Below are positions 47,153-55,927 of a stretch of 64,000 nucleotides of DNA, piece by piece. Source of the DNA: Candidatus Sericytochromatia bacterium (GTDB lineage: Bacteria > Cyanobacteriota > Sericytochromatia > UBA7694); the NCBI GenBank assembly GCA_018780035.1, contig JADMKE010000004.1, forward strand, positions 62,001 through 126,000. Direction: 5' to 3'. The notes beneath the pieces are model-generated. The model was not told the origin of the DNA. It did no database searches and saw only the letters and a program-made list of their open reading frames with translations. Every line of letters begins with the position of its first letter. Position 1 is the first letter of the stretch. The translations under genes and the position numbers were made by a program.

Positions 47153-48658
47153 ATGAGCAAAGATTCAGAACGTTATCTCTTGATCCTCGAAGACAGCCAA
47201 ACGTTGGCTCATTTGGCACGTAAAAAAATTGAAGAACATACCCCCTATTCGACTGTCTGCGCGACCACCCTTGAGCAGGCTCTCGGGTTGCTCGACAGTG
47301 GTGAGTACGCTTTTGAAAAAGCCCTGGTGGATCTGACCTTGCCGGATGCTGCCGGTGAAGAAATTATCGACGCACTTCAGCCGTATCAACTGCACATGAT
47401 TGTCATGACGGGCACCTTTGGCAAAGAATGGCGCGGCATTTTGCAGGGCAAAAATGTCGTAGACTATTTCATCAAAAATAAAATCAACAGCTACGACGAA
47501 GTGATCGCCTGTCTCAATCGCTTGGATCGCAATACCCAGGTTCAAATTTTGGTGGTTGACGACTCGATCAGCTACCGCAGTTTGGTCAAACGCATGCTCG
47601 GTCTTCAGAATTACCAGGTTTTGCAGGCCAGTTCTGGCGCAGAAGCACTTGAAATGCTCGCGGCCAACCCCAATATTCAATTGGTGATTACCGATTATAT
47701 GATGAAAGACATGAATGGCATCATGTTGACCGAAACCATTCGCCAGAAATTCAAGCCCCATCGCCTGGGGCTCATCGGTATTTCTGCGACAGAAGATCTC
47801 TCACTCTCGGCTCAATTTCTCAAGGCCGGGGCTTCCGACTTCTTGCGCAAACCCTTTACGGTTGAAGAATTCAACTGCCGGGTGGAGCAAAATATTCAAC
47901 GCATGGAGCAGTTTGAGCTTCTGCAAAAGTCGATTGATGTCAAAGATCATTTTTTAGGCATTGCTGCCCATGATTTGCGCAGTCCAATGGGGATTATTTA
48001 TTCCTATTGCCAGCTCTTTTTGGGGGGGCGCTTGGGTGATTTGACCGAAGATCAGGAGAAAGTGCTCGCGCAGATCAAAAAAACCACAGCCCAATCGTTG
48101 TCTTTGCTCGAAGGCCTTTTGGATATTACGGCCATTGAGAGTGGCAGTCTGCGTTTGCGCCAAGTTGAAGCGGATATCTTGCCCCTCTTGAATGAACGGC
48201 TTGAGCTGCAGCGCATGCGGGCCCGCGAAAAAGACATTGAGCTGAATTTGTACGTTCAGAATGTGCCCTCTGTTTCGCATGACCCTGAGCGCTTGGGACA
48301 AATCATTGATAATTTTGTCAGCAATGCAATAAAATACTCACCGCTCAAAAGTACAATTACGATTTCACTCTATGCCACCGATGAAAATATCTATCTCGGT
48401 GTTGAAGATCAGGGGCCGGGTCTGTCGCCTCAAGAGCAGGAACGCCTATTTAAACCGTTTGAGCGCCTCAATAAAAAAACCACTGCGGGTGAATCCAGCA
48501 CGGGTTTGGGGCTGGCGATTGTACGCAAAATCGCCGAAAGTCATGGCTGGAAGGTGGGCTGTGTCAGTCAACTGGGGCAGGGCAGTACTTTTCAGCTCTG
48601 GATCCCCCTTGTTCCCTTGGCTCCCCCGCTTCCTTCTGAAGTGACAACAATGGCTTAA
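47153..48658 (+). CDS. Hybrid sensor histidine kinase with two N-terminal receivers
   Basis: 501 aa from the ATG at 47153; no clear ribosome binding site, and a GTG at 47123 is an alternative. Two receiver domains come first: residues 8-125 (LILEDSQTLAH, Asp60) and 131-250 (ILVVDDSISYRSL, Asp181, LRKPF). A HisKA domain (DHFLGIAAHDLRSPMG, His273) and HATPase (NFVSNAIKYSP, DQGPGL, STGLGLAIV) follow. No membrane segment or PAS domain is seen, so input must come through phosphorylation of the receivers by another kinase. The first receiver lacks the usual Lys context (YFIKNK instead of KP) and may be partly degenerate. Confidence 0.9.
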   Translation: MSKDSERYLLILEDSQTLAHLARKKIEEHTPYSTVCATTLEQALGLLDSGEYAFEKALVDLTLPDAAGEEIIDALQPYQLHMIVMTGTFGKEWRGILQGKNVVDYFIKNKINSYDEVIACLNRLDRNTQVQILVVDDSISYRSLVKRMLGLQNYQVLQASSGAEALEMLAANPNIQLVITDYMMKDMNGIMLTETIRQKFKPHRLGLIGISATEDLSLSAQFLKAGASDFLRKPFTVEEFNCRVEQNIQRMEQFELLQKSIDVKDHFLGIAAHDLRSPMGIIYSYCQLFLGGRLGDLTEDQEKVLAQIKKTTAQSLSLLEGLLDITAIESGSLRLRQVEADILPLLNERLELQRMRAREKDIELNLYVQNVPSVSHDPERLGQIIDNFVSNAIKYSPLKSTITISLYATDENIYLGVEDQGPGLSPQEQERLFKPFERLNKKTTAGESSTGLGLAIVRKIAESHGWKVGCVSQLGQGSTFQLWIPLVPLAPPLPSEVTTMA

Positions 48659-48709
48659 AGTCTTTCTGCGCTGGGTCTGACAAAATTCTCAACCTCTCTT
48701 TGGGCCCCG

Positions 48710-48718
48710 TGTTATAAT
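48710..48718 (+). promoter_or_regulatory. Extended -10 promoter of the ylqD-rimM operon
   Basis: TGTTATAAT at 48710-48718 is a perfect extended -10; no clear -35. Transcription would begin near 48725, giving a leader of about 100 bases. Confidence 0.7.
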
Positions 48719-48740
48719 GCCCAAGATTGTATGACCAATT

Positions 48741-48812
48741 ACTTGAGAAGTAACTTGAGAAAAAAACTTGAGCTAATAACTTAAGCTAATAACTTGAGAT
48801 TTGTTATTTGAG
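48741..48812. repeat. Six ~13-bp leader repeats before ylqD
   Basis: The heptamer ACTTGAG (or one-base variants ACTTAAG, ATTTGAG) occurs at 48741, 48753, 48766, 48779, 48792 and 48806, spacings 12-14 bases. All are downstream of the -10 and upstream of AAAGGA (48813-48818), so they lie in the untranslated leader. Confidence 0.85.
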
Positions 48813-48827
48813 AAAGGACCCATTTTC

Positions 48828-49259
48828 GTGGAAACAATTAAACTCAAACGTCCCGTCGCCATTAAGGCGATTGTGACCGAAAAATTCAAAACCGAAGCAA
48901 CCAAAGAAATTCAACAGGCGCTGCAAAACTTCGACCTCGCTCTTCAGCAGCTCGAATTCCAAGGCAAGCGCGCTTTGGCTGATATCGATAAAGATCCCCA
49001 GATTCAACAAAAAGACGAAGCCAAACGTCAAATTGGTGCCCAGGTTGATCAACAGCGCAATCAGATCAATGCCCAAAAAGCAGAGTTGCTGCAGCGCCTG
49101 AATATGATCTCTCAATTGGAAATGGACAGCGAATTCCTGCAGGCCACTGTTGACAATTATGTTGACGTCAAAGTGGGAGATAACCTCTACGAAAAAATGT
49201 CCAATACTGAGGTTATTGTCAAAGATGGAATTGTTGTCGAAATCCGCGGACAAGAATAG
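48828..49259 (+). CDS. ylqD: YlqD-family protein
   Basis: 143 aa from a GTG at 48828 (AAAGGA nine bases before). Sequence starts METIKLKRPVAIKAIVTEKF; a long coiled-coil (about residues 25-95, repeated Gln/Glu/Lys, FDLALQQLEFQGKRAL, INAQKAELLQRLNMI) leads to a small beta end, VKVGDNLYEKMSNTEVIVKDGIVVEI. This is the YlqD/DUF2869 layout, known from Firmicutes and Cyanobacteria, usually beside rimM and ribosomal genes as here. Function unknown; it is thought to be ribosome-linked only from its neighbours. Confidence 0.8.
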   Translation: METIKLKRPVAIKAIVTEKFKTEATKEIQQALQNFDLALQQLEFQGKRALADIDKDPQIQQKDEAKRQIGAQVDQQRNQINAQKAELLQRLNMISQLEMDSEFLQATVDNYVDVKVGDNLYEKMSNTEVIVKDGIVVEIRGQE

Positions 49260-49788
49260 CCCTTTCATTCTGATTGGCAAGGTCCTTGCGCCGCACGGCA
49301 TCAGGGGAGCGTTGAAGGTCAAGTCCCTCAGCGACTTCCCTGAGCGGTTTTTTGAGCTTGAAGAGGTTTACCTCAGCCCCCATGAAACACCCCAAGCCCC
49401 CCGTTTGGTACATGTCGAAGAGGTACAGCCGCTCAAAGGAGATCAGTGGTTACTGGTACTCGAAGAGGTTCCCGATCGCACAGCCGCAGAGAATTTGGGC
49501 AAACCCTTTCTCTGTGTGCCGCGTTCTCAGGCCATGGAATTGCCCGAAGATACCTTTTATGCTGAGGATTTAATCGGCTTTGAGGTCTATCGTGTTGAAT
49601 CGACTGTCTGGGGCTCTAAATTGGGTGTGATTAGTCAGGTGGTTCAAGGCATGCAGGATTTATTGGAGCTAACAACCCCTGAGGGGGACACCCATTTTAT
49701 TCCCTTTGTCAAAGCCCTGGTGCCTGAGGTCGATATCGCTGGGCGCCGTTTGGCTGTTCAGGTGATAGACGGCCTGCTGGACCTTTAA
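49225..49788 (+). CDS. rimM: 16S rRNA processing protein RimM
   Basis: 187 aa from the ATG at 49225, which overlaps the end of ylqD by 35 bases. RimM binds ribosomal protein uS19 and helps mature the 30S head. N-terminal domain: LIGKVLAPHGIRGALKVKSLSDFPERF, the family signature (IGK..APHGIRG). Then DRTAAENLGKPFLCVPRSQ and DTFYAEDLIGFEV, and a PRC-barrel (GVISQVVQGMQDLLELTT; FVKALVPEVDIAGRRLAV). Followed with a one-base overlap by a glycosyltransferase gene; trmD, the usual neighbour, is missing. Confidence 0.93.
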   Translation: MELLSKSADKNSPFILIGKVLAPHGIRGALKVKSLSDFPERFFELEEVYLSPHETPQAPRLVHVEEVQPLKGDQWLLVLEEVPDRTAAENLGKPFLCVPRSQAMELPEDTFYAEDLIGFEVYRVESTVWGSKLGVISQVVQGMQDLLELTTPEGDTHFIPFVKALVPEVDIAGRRLAVQVIDGLLDL

Positions 49789-50936
49789 TGCGGCCTTTGA
49801 TCTTTCAGGGCCCTGTCTACGGGGCCTCTGGTTATGCCACGGCCGCCCGTCAGTTTTTGCTGGCTTTGGATGCACTTCAGGTCTGTGATCTGGCTCTTCA
49901 GCCCTTGGTTTGGAAAAGCGGTTTTGATGCCGGTGAGTCCAAAGACACTTTGCTGCGTCTGCAGGCTCTGGAGCGCAAATTGCCCGAAATCAATCGGGCT
50001 GAAGCCTGCCTTTTGCATTGGAGCGTGGCCAATGAGTTTCTGGGCCGTCAAGGTTGTGCCCGAGCGATTGGCCACACCGTCTTTGAAACCAATAGCTTGC
50101 TGCGTGAGTTTGTGATTGGTTGCAACCGCATGGACAGCGTGATTACCCCCACCCGTTTCAATCAGACCCATTTTCAACAGGCGGGCGTGGCTGTGCCCAT
50201 CGGTTTGGTGCCCGAGGGCGTTGATACCGTGCGCTTTTCGCCCACAGGTCCTCGGCTCAAAAATATTCCCCAGCGCTTCAGCTTTTTGTTTTTGGCTCAA
50301 TTGTCTTACCGTAAAGGTTTTGACCTGGTTTTAAAGGCTTTTTTGGAGCTCTTTGCCCATCATGATGACGTGCAATTGCTGTTGCGCTGTTATATTCGCG
50401 ATGGCTCCCCGCGTGACCTGGAGCAGGTCCGCCAATTTATCAGCGTCTTTCGCGAGCAGGAACTCAATGGGCTCAAGTCGGGGCATGTCTATTTGCTCAG
50501 CAATGTGGCTGATGTGCATTTGCCTGCTCTGTACCGCAGCGCAGATGTTTTATTGGCTCCCCATCGCGGAGAGGGTTGGGGCCTGCCGATTGCCGAGGCT
50601 TTGTCTTGCGAAGTGCCTGTGATTGCCACGGGCTGGGGTGGGATTCATGAATATCTGGGGCCTGAACATGCCTCTTGGCTGAATTATCAATTGGCGCCGA
50701 TTCCGGGAGATGTTCCCGAAATTTTTCTCGGCGCTCATTTAAAACAGGCCCGCCACGAAGGCCATCTGCTGGCAGAACCAGATTATCAACAGTTAAAATA
50801 CGCTATGTGGGAAATGTACCGCAATTATTTTGTTTACAAAGCCCAGGCCATGCAAGCCCGTGAATTGCTTGAAACTTCCCTGACATGGTCTGACGCCGCC
50901 CACAAGTTTGTGAAATGGATGGAGTTGCAGCCATGA
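49788..50936 (+). CDS. Family 4-type glycosyltransferase
   Basis: 382 aa, cytoplasmic. Starts with GPVYGASGYATAARQFLLAL, a Gly-rich loop of GT-B enzymes. The C-terminal donor-binding half is clear: RFSFLFLAQLSYRKGFDLVLKAF, then PALYRSADVLLAPHRGEGWGLPIAEALSCEVPVIATGWGG, where GEGWGLPIAEAL is the E-x7-E nucleotide-sugar motif of GT4. Substrate cannot be told; relatives act in surface-polysaccharide synthesis. The start overlaps the rimM stop (TAATG) and the stop overlaps the thioredoxin-like gene (ATGA), so it is coupled into the operon. Confidence 0.88.
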   Translation: MRPLIFQGPVYGASGYATAARQFLLALDALQVCDLALQPLVWKSGFDAGESKDTLLRLQALERKLPEINRAEACLLHWSVANEFLGRQGCARAIGHTVFETNSLLREFVIGCNRMDSVITPTRFNQTHFQQAGVAVPIGLVPEGVDTVRFSPTGPRLKNIPQRFSFLFLAQLSYRKGFDLVLKAFLELFAHHDDVQLLLRCYIRDGSPRDLEQVRQFISVFREQELNGLKSGHVYLLSNVADVHLPALYRSADVLLAPHRGEGWGLPIAEALSCEVPVIATGWGGIHEYLGPEHASWLNYQLAPIPGDVPEIFLGAHLKQARHEGHLLAEPDYQQLKYAMWEMYRNYFVYKAQAMQARELLETSLTWSDAAHKFVKWMELQP

Positions 50937-51532
50937 GTTCTTCCCCCCCAGCTTGGATCAAATACACCCTCCTCTCCTTTGCCCTCTTGGCGGTGGCAGG
51001 GGGCTTTGCCTTTACTATTTCCGATAAGTGGCAGCCAGCTCCTCCAAAAGAAGCGGTGATTCCTTCCAACAGTGTTCCCCAATCGGGCAATCTCGAAGGA
51101 CTGGCAGCCCCTGCTTTTACGCTCAAACGATTTGATGGCAAGGTGGTCAATTTATCAGATTATCGTGGCAAAATTGTCTTTCTTAACTTTTGGGCCACTT
51201 GGTGTGAACCCTGTAAAGAAGAAATGCCCTCAATGCAGCGCTTGTACCAAAAAATGCAGGGCAAACCGTTTGAAATTTTGGCCATCAGTTTGGATCAAGG
51301 GGGCAAGCCTGCAGTGGATACTTTTTTGAAGCAAGCAAAATTGCCGCTGACCTTCCAAATTTTGCATGATCCTGACCAAGCCACCTCAAAAAAGCTTTAC
51401 CATACCACTGGCGTGCCTGAAAGCTTTATTATTGGAAAAGATGGCAAAGTAATCAAACATGTGATTGGTTCTTATGAATGGGATAATGCACAAATTACCG
51501 CTTATTTTGAAGGCTTGCTCAAAAAAATCTAA
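50933..51532 (+). CDS. TlpA/ResA-like membrane-anchored thioredoxin
   Basis: 199 aa from the ATG at 50933 (overlapping the previous TGA). One N-terminal membrane helix (about 11-30) places the domain in the periplasm. The thioredoxin fold has GKIVFLNFWATWCEPCKEEMP (active-site Cys91 and Cys94, shown in part) and the cis-Pro segment GVPESFIIGKDG. TlpA/ResA proteins reduce disulphides in cytochrome c maturation or in metal-site assembly. WCEPC is the common ResA-type active site. Nearby di-haem cytochrome MbnH needs such maturation, but no ccm/ccs genes are here. Confidence 0.9.
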   Translation: MSSSPPAWIKYTLLSFALLAVAGGFAFTISDKWQPAPPKEAVIPSNSVPQSGNLEGLAAPAFTLKRFDGKVVNLSDYRGKIVFLNFWATWCEPCKEEMPSMQRLYQKMQGKPFEILAISLDQGGKPAVDTFLKQAKLPLTFQILHDPDQATSKKLYHTTGVPESFIIGKDGKVIKHVIGSYEWDNAQITAYFEGLLKKI

Positions 51533-51551
51533 AGAATATCGCCTGTTTGAT

Positions 51552-53357
51552 TTGAAGGCAATCGTTCTTTTGGGGTTGGCTCCTGTTTTGTTTTGGGGCT
51601 GTACGATGCCCTTGCCTGGCAATAGCAACAGTGAGGTCAACTCACTCTTGCCCAATAATTCAACGACGATTCCCAATTCTTCTAGTTTTCAGAGTTTGTT
51701 TATTCCCCTTGAGGATATTGGTGTTCGGCTGGGGCTGCACAACGGCAGTAGTTTGTTTTATCTCGATTTAAATGCCTGTGGTTCGAACCCACGTTGTACC
51801 AATCAATTGGCATTGCCGCTTAACTTGCTTGTGGTTTATCAGTTTTTTAACCCCGATAATACCCCTGTGCTGGGGCAATTGCCTGTTTTTAATCTGCCTG
51901 CTAAAGGCGAAAAGAACAGCCCCTTTCGCCAGCTTTTCCGCGTGATCGTCCCCGCTGGTTATGTGGCCAATACAATTCGCTCAGCCGAAGATTTGGCTGC
52001 CAGCCAGTTTCGGATCGAAAGCAGCGGCAAGGCTTTTAATTTTCCGCTGGTGACGACGGCCAATGCTGCCAGTGTGAATTTAAATATCAAAAAAGCGTGG
52101 CAAAAATCAGAAGAAATTCGTTATTTGGATTTGGGCGACGTTCCATATGCTTCCGGTAAAAACCAATTGGGGGTGGGCCTGATTTATTTTCTGCGCAACC
52201 GCGATAATAGCGAACTGCCCAGTAATCCTGCTCCGATTCTGGATACTGTGCCTGGAGATTTACTCTACAGTCCCATTCGCCAGGTTTTTCGGGCTATTTC
52301 TGAGAACCAAATCGTGAGTCAAGAGGGAGATCCTGCTCGCGGACTTCGTTCACAAGAAGACCTGTTGAGGGCTGTGAATCAGGGCTTGTTTCGTCTGGAG
52401 GATACAGATAGCTTCTTCAATTATCCGGTTTTTCAAGATTCGGGTATTATTTCTCAACCTGAAACCGAGATCTATGGCTTGTATCTGGCTGTTTTAAAAG
52501 CCCTTCCGGTTTTGCCCGAGACGGCCCATTACGCTTTGTGGAGTCGCAATCAAGGGCAGGAGAACCGCTTACTCTTGCGTTTTCGTTCAGGGGGATTTGG
52601 TTTATTCGATTTACAAAAGCAACCACAAGATTTGAGCAAATCGCTTTTTCGCTTCTCTCAATCTGAATTGGCTGGTTTAAATACTTTTTTTGTGACCGTC
52701 GAAAATAAGGAAGACAGTACGCCTTCTCAGAGTATCATCTTGCAATCCGATGCCAATTCGGGCAGTTTAAAACGCAGTCTAAATTTGCCTTTTCAAAATA
52801 ATTATTTGCGTTTACAAGCGGGCAATTTTCTCTTGTCCACCCCTACAGATTCTGTTGCAAATAATGGTGAGTTTGGCCTCTGGTTTGCCAAAAGAACCAC
52901 AGTAAATCCCACTCAACCCCCTATTGCTCAAGAGTTGGAACCCGGCTTGATTTTGTCTTTGCCCCCGTCGGGTTGGTTGTATCAAGGTTGGGTTTTGTAC
53001 CGTCGCAATCCCGAACAATGGCTCCCTCTGGGTCGCTTTAGCTCTGTCAATCAAGCAGATCAAGAGAACCCTTTTTCTGGGCGTCAAGCAGGCTATCCTT
53101 TTCCGGGGGAAGATTTTTTAAATAACCCACCTGCGGGAATTACCTTTCCTTTTAATTTGCCCAGCAGCGGCGAAACCGAGGTGGTTTTGGCCTTGCAACC
53201 TCAAAATGTATTGGTTCAAGCCCCCTTCTTCCCCTTGTTTCGGGTTGCGTTGACCAAAGCTTCGCCTGTTTACACCAATCTCAATTTTCCTCCCGTGGCC
53301 TTTTCTGAGCCCGAAATACAGGTAGAGCTTCGTCCAGAGGCGCCCACTCAGCCTTAA
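51552..53357 (+). CDS. Hypothetical lipoprotein with an internal duplication
   Basis: About 601 aa if started at the TTG at 51552; other starts (ATG 51474 or 51486, inside the previous gene) are possible. The segment AIVLLGLAPVLFWGC is a lipoprotein signal, and a start giving a short N-terminus is preferred for that reason. Two units of about 110 residues repeat in the first half: LVVYQFFNPDNTPVLGQLPV..SPFRQLFRVI and LIYFLRNRDNSELPSNPAPI..SPIRQVFRAI, each followed by a SAEDL/SQEDL helix and a closing FxxPL strand. The second half is beta-rich (about 320-600). No family is recognised. Probably surface-exposed. Confidence 0.65.
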   Translation: MKAIVLLGLAPVLFWGCTMPLPGNSNSEVNSLLPNNSTTIPNSSSFQSLFIPLEDIGVRLGLHNGSSLFYLDLNACGSNPRCTNQLALPLNLLVVYQFFNPDNTPVLGQLPVFNLPAKGEKNSPFRQLFRVIVPAGYVANTIRSAEDLAASQFRIESSGKAFNFPLVTTANAASVNLNIKKAWQKSEEIRYLDLGDVPYASGKNQLGVGLIYFLRNRDNSELPSNPAPILDTVPGDLLYSPIRQVFRAISENQIVSQEGDPARGLRSQEDLLRAVNQGLFRLEDTDSFFNYPVFQDSGIISQPETEIYGLYLAVLKALPVLPETAHYALWSRNQGQENRLLLRFRSGGFGLFDLQKQPQDLSKSLFRFSQSELAGLNTFFVTVENKEDSTPSQSIILQSDANSGSLKRSLNLPFQNNYLRLQAGNFLLSTPTDSVANNGEFGLWFAKRTTVNPTQPPIAQELEPGLILSLPPSGWLYQGWVLYRRNPEQWLPLGRFSSVNQADQENPFSGRQAGYPFPGEDFLNNPPAGITFPFNLPSSGETEVVLALQPQNVLVQAPFFPLFRVALTKASPVYTNLNFPPVAFSEPEIQVELRPEAPTQP

Positions 53358-53500
53358 TCTGTTAATTATCTGTTTGAGCTTTGTTTTTTTTATGTTAAGT
53401 CCAACAAGAGAAGCAATAGATTCGCGGAAAAGAATGACACGAGGGACCATATTTTTGTAATCCATCCGCAATTGACTCAAAAGAGAGGACTTCCCCCCTT

Positions 53501-55813
53501 ATGGATTTTAACCGTCTTGCCAGTGGCCTTGATGCCGGTATCAGCAAACAATTGGCCGAACAACTGCTTGCCAATCAACTTTTCCGCGATGCTGCGGTCA
53601 AAGCCAATCGTCCAGAAGAAGACAGCACAACTCAAGCCCAAGCGACAGCAAATACAGGGTTAGATAATCTTCTCAACGCCCTTTCCAATACCTTAAATCA
53701 AGCTGTGAATGCTGCAGAAGAGCCCGAAGAGTCGGATTCCCCAACCTCCGCTGATGCTTATTCTGCTGAAAGCCTTGAAGCCTTGATGCACCATCCCCTG
53801 ATGGACAAAGTTCTCAGCCAGATGTCGATGGAAGATGCCTTGGGCATTCGCGTTTTGCTCGGACAGGTTGATGCGGATGACGCAGAAAATATTGTGGGTC
53901 TCTTAAACTCCGTCTCTTCCACCTCTGTTAAAAAAATTGAAGCCATTCTCAAAAATCTGAGTTCTGAAGACATTCAAAAAGGCGTTGAGTTCTTCCAGGC
54001 CCTTTTTGCCCCCGATGACGACACGATTTTTGCTCAAAATGGCAATTTTGATGTCTTCTACAACAGCGCCAATGTCCGCACTGTTTTGGGCGCTGATCTG
54101 GATGCCTTTATTGGAACGGCTTATCAGGTTACCCGCAAAGGGGGCGATTTTGGCTCCTTCATGCAAGCAGGAACCGAGGTTTTACAAAAGGGCGATTATG
54201 ATGATTTCCGCCGTTTCTTGCAGGTCAGCAGCCTGGTGGCCTTGCAAAATCAAAATCTCGAGAAGTTTTACGACTTTGGCTCTCAAATTTTAGAGCAAAG
54301 CCCCAACGATTATGAAGGCAATGCTTTCCAAGTCTATATGACCGTGGCCCATGGCGGTTCTGTGGAAGACTTTATTGATATTGCCTCCAGCCTCGAAACA
54401 ACAGGGTTTGAAGGTCGCAATAACTTGGTTGATCTGACCCGTGTGATTGTTGATTTCCGCAACAAAGGTTTAAACACCCCTTTCCTCTTCCAGCAAATGG
54501 CCGCAGTGGCTAATTCTGGCGGCAATGTCCGTGAGTATATGAATGAATATATGCTCAAACAGGGAATGATGAGCACCAAACCCGATCCCCGTGCCAGCCA
54601 ATTTGACCGCATCGAGCGGATTGATGGCGAACCCATGGTGATCAAAAAAGGCGAAAAAGCCGCGCTGTTTGCTCAGGCGATTAGTACCCAACATGGTTTA
54701 TTGCCTGAAAGTGTGCTGTATTGGAGCTCTAAAGAAAAAGGCGCCATGGCCCAAGGCACAAGTTATCTCGACTTGTCCAAGCTGGGTGTCGGTGTTCACC
54801 ACATCGCAGTTAAAATCGGCGGCTATGGTGGGGGCACAGATACGGCCATTAAAACCGTGATTGTTGAGCCTGCCGAAGGTCAAGAAGACACGACTGAAGA
54901 AACCACGCCCGTGACACAGCCTGGCCAAAATACCAATCAGGGTATTGTCTTGCCTGAAAGTGGCAAAATCCGGGTCACTGTGAAACAGGGGGCTGCGGGT
55001 CTACGCTCCGATTTGTATCTCCGTCAGAATGGCCAATCAGATTTGGTCGCTGAGCGCGCCAATAACAGTGCCAGTACCACCACAATGGATAAACAATACA
55101 ATGCTGGTGATCGCCTTGATTTGTTTATCAAAACCTTTAGAGGTGGTAGTAGCTACGAACACGGTACAGATACCGAAACCTATAACGGCCAGTCTTATGC
55201 CACCGTTGAACAGATTGGTGAAAATAAATGGCGGGTCTGTTTCGAAGATTTGCCCGGCCAATCTGCTGACTGGGACTATAACGACGTCGTTGTTGAAGTG
55301 GAATTGCTCCCAGAGACGGCTGCCGCCGGTTCTGTTGATTCCGCTCCCGTGGCAACTGCTGTGAGCAAGGATGAGGCGATCCAAATGACCCAAGCGGCTC
55401 TCAGTGCTCTCCAGAGCAACGGCAAGGTGTTTGAAGAGTATGCCGCCCTTCTGAAAGAACGTTATTTTAAGGCCATCGATGAACAAATTGGCTATAACCA
55501 AGATTATATGCGCCAATTGCGTGATTTTATGGCTGACCAGGATCAGCGTTCTGCAGAGTTACGGGCTTTCTTTGAACAAACATTGCAAGCTTTAACCGGC
55601 AATACAGGCAGTTCTGCTCCTGATTCTGATGCTGGCTCTACGGGAGGTGTCCGCCGTGGCGGTTACACCGATTCTACGCCAGTTTCAGAGCCTACGGCTT
55701 CTGTTCCACCTGCGACAGTTGCTCCCGCAGCCGATCCACAGCAACAGGCCCAAACTCAGCAGCCTATTGTGGAGCAAGCACCTGGTAGTGTCCGTCGTGG
55801 GGGCTATCAGTAG
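53501..55813 (+). CDS. Large DUF4114-like protein with repeated VRRGGY C-terminal motif
   Basis: 770 aa. GAGAGGA lies about ten bases before the ATG. No signal peptide. Residues 1-95 are polar and Gln/Glu-rich; 95-370 form helical repeats (SADAYSAESLEALMHHPLMD; LSSEDIQKGVEFFQALFAPD). A beta domain (about 385-450) and then a DUF4114-like domain (about 485-610: DRLDLFIKTFRGGSSYEHG, WRVCFEDLPGQSADWDYNDV) follow; DUF4114 typically occurs in secreted, calcium-linked proteins. After a coiled segment (620-700) the tail has two copies of VRRGGY, one ending the protein (SVRRGGYQ), separated by a Pro/Thr/Gln-rich linker. It is a candidate cell-surface or appendage protein exported by a non-Sec route. 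Confidence 0.7.
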   Translation: MDFNRLASGLDAGISKQLAEQLLANQLFRDAAVKANRPEEDSTTQAQATANTGLDNLLNALSNTLNQAVNAAEEPEESDSPTSADAYSAESLEALMHHPLMDKVLSQMSMEDALGIRVLLGQVDADDAENIVGLLNSVSSTSVKKIEAILKNLSSEDIQKGVEFFQALFAPDDDTIFAQNGNFDVFYNSANVRTVLGADLDAFIGTAYQVTRKGGDFGSFMQAGTEVLQKGDYDDFRRFLQVSSLVALQNQNLEKFYDFGSQILEQSPNDYEGNAFQVYMTVAHGGSVEDFIDIASSLETTGFEGRNNLVDLTRVIVDFRNKGLNTPFLFQQMAAVANSGGNVREYMNEYMLKQGMMSTKPDPRASQFDRIERIDGEPMVIKKGEKAALFAQAISTQHGLLPESVLYWSSKEKGAMAQGTSYLDLSKLGVGVHHIAVKIGGYGGGTDTAIKTVIVEPAEGQEDTTEETTPVTQPGQNTNQGIVLPESGKIRVTVKQGAAGLRSDLYLRQNGQSDLVAERANNSASTTTMDKQYNAGDRLDLFIKTFRGGSSYEHGTDTETYNGQSYATVEQIGENKWRVCFEDLPGQSADWDYNDVVVEVELLPETAAAGSVDSAPVATAVSKDEAIQMTQAALSALQSNGKVFEEYAALLKERYFKAIDEQIGYNQDYMRQLRDFMADQDQRSAELRAFFEQTLQALTGNTGSSAPDSDAGSTGGVRRGGYTDSTPVSEPTASVPPATVAPAADPQQQAQTQQPIVEQAPGSVRRGGYQ

Positions 55814-55853
55814 CTTTTAACAAAGATGTAACGATCTAGGTACATAGCTTTGG

Positions 55854-55883
55854 CTCCCTGCCTTTTGGGGTGGGGAGTTTTTT
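55854..55883 (+). terminator. Terminator after the DUF4114-like gene
   Basis: CTCCC (55854-55858) pairs with GGGAG (55873-55877), with further CC/GG pairs inside, followed by six T (55878-55883). Confidence 0.75.
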
Positions 55884-55900
55884 CTTTGTCTGATTGACTG

Positions 55901-55909
55901 TGTTAGAAT
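55901..55909 (+). promoter_or_regulatory. Extended -10 promoter of the epimerase gene
   Basis: TGTTAGAAT at 55901-55909. The ATG at 55928 has a leader of only about 12 bases without a clear ribosome binding site. Confidence 0.6.
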
Positions 55910-55927
55910 AATTCGAAGTACTAGCTT

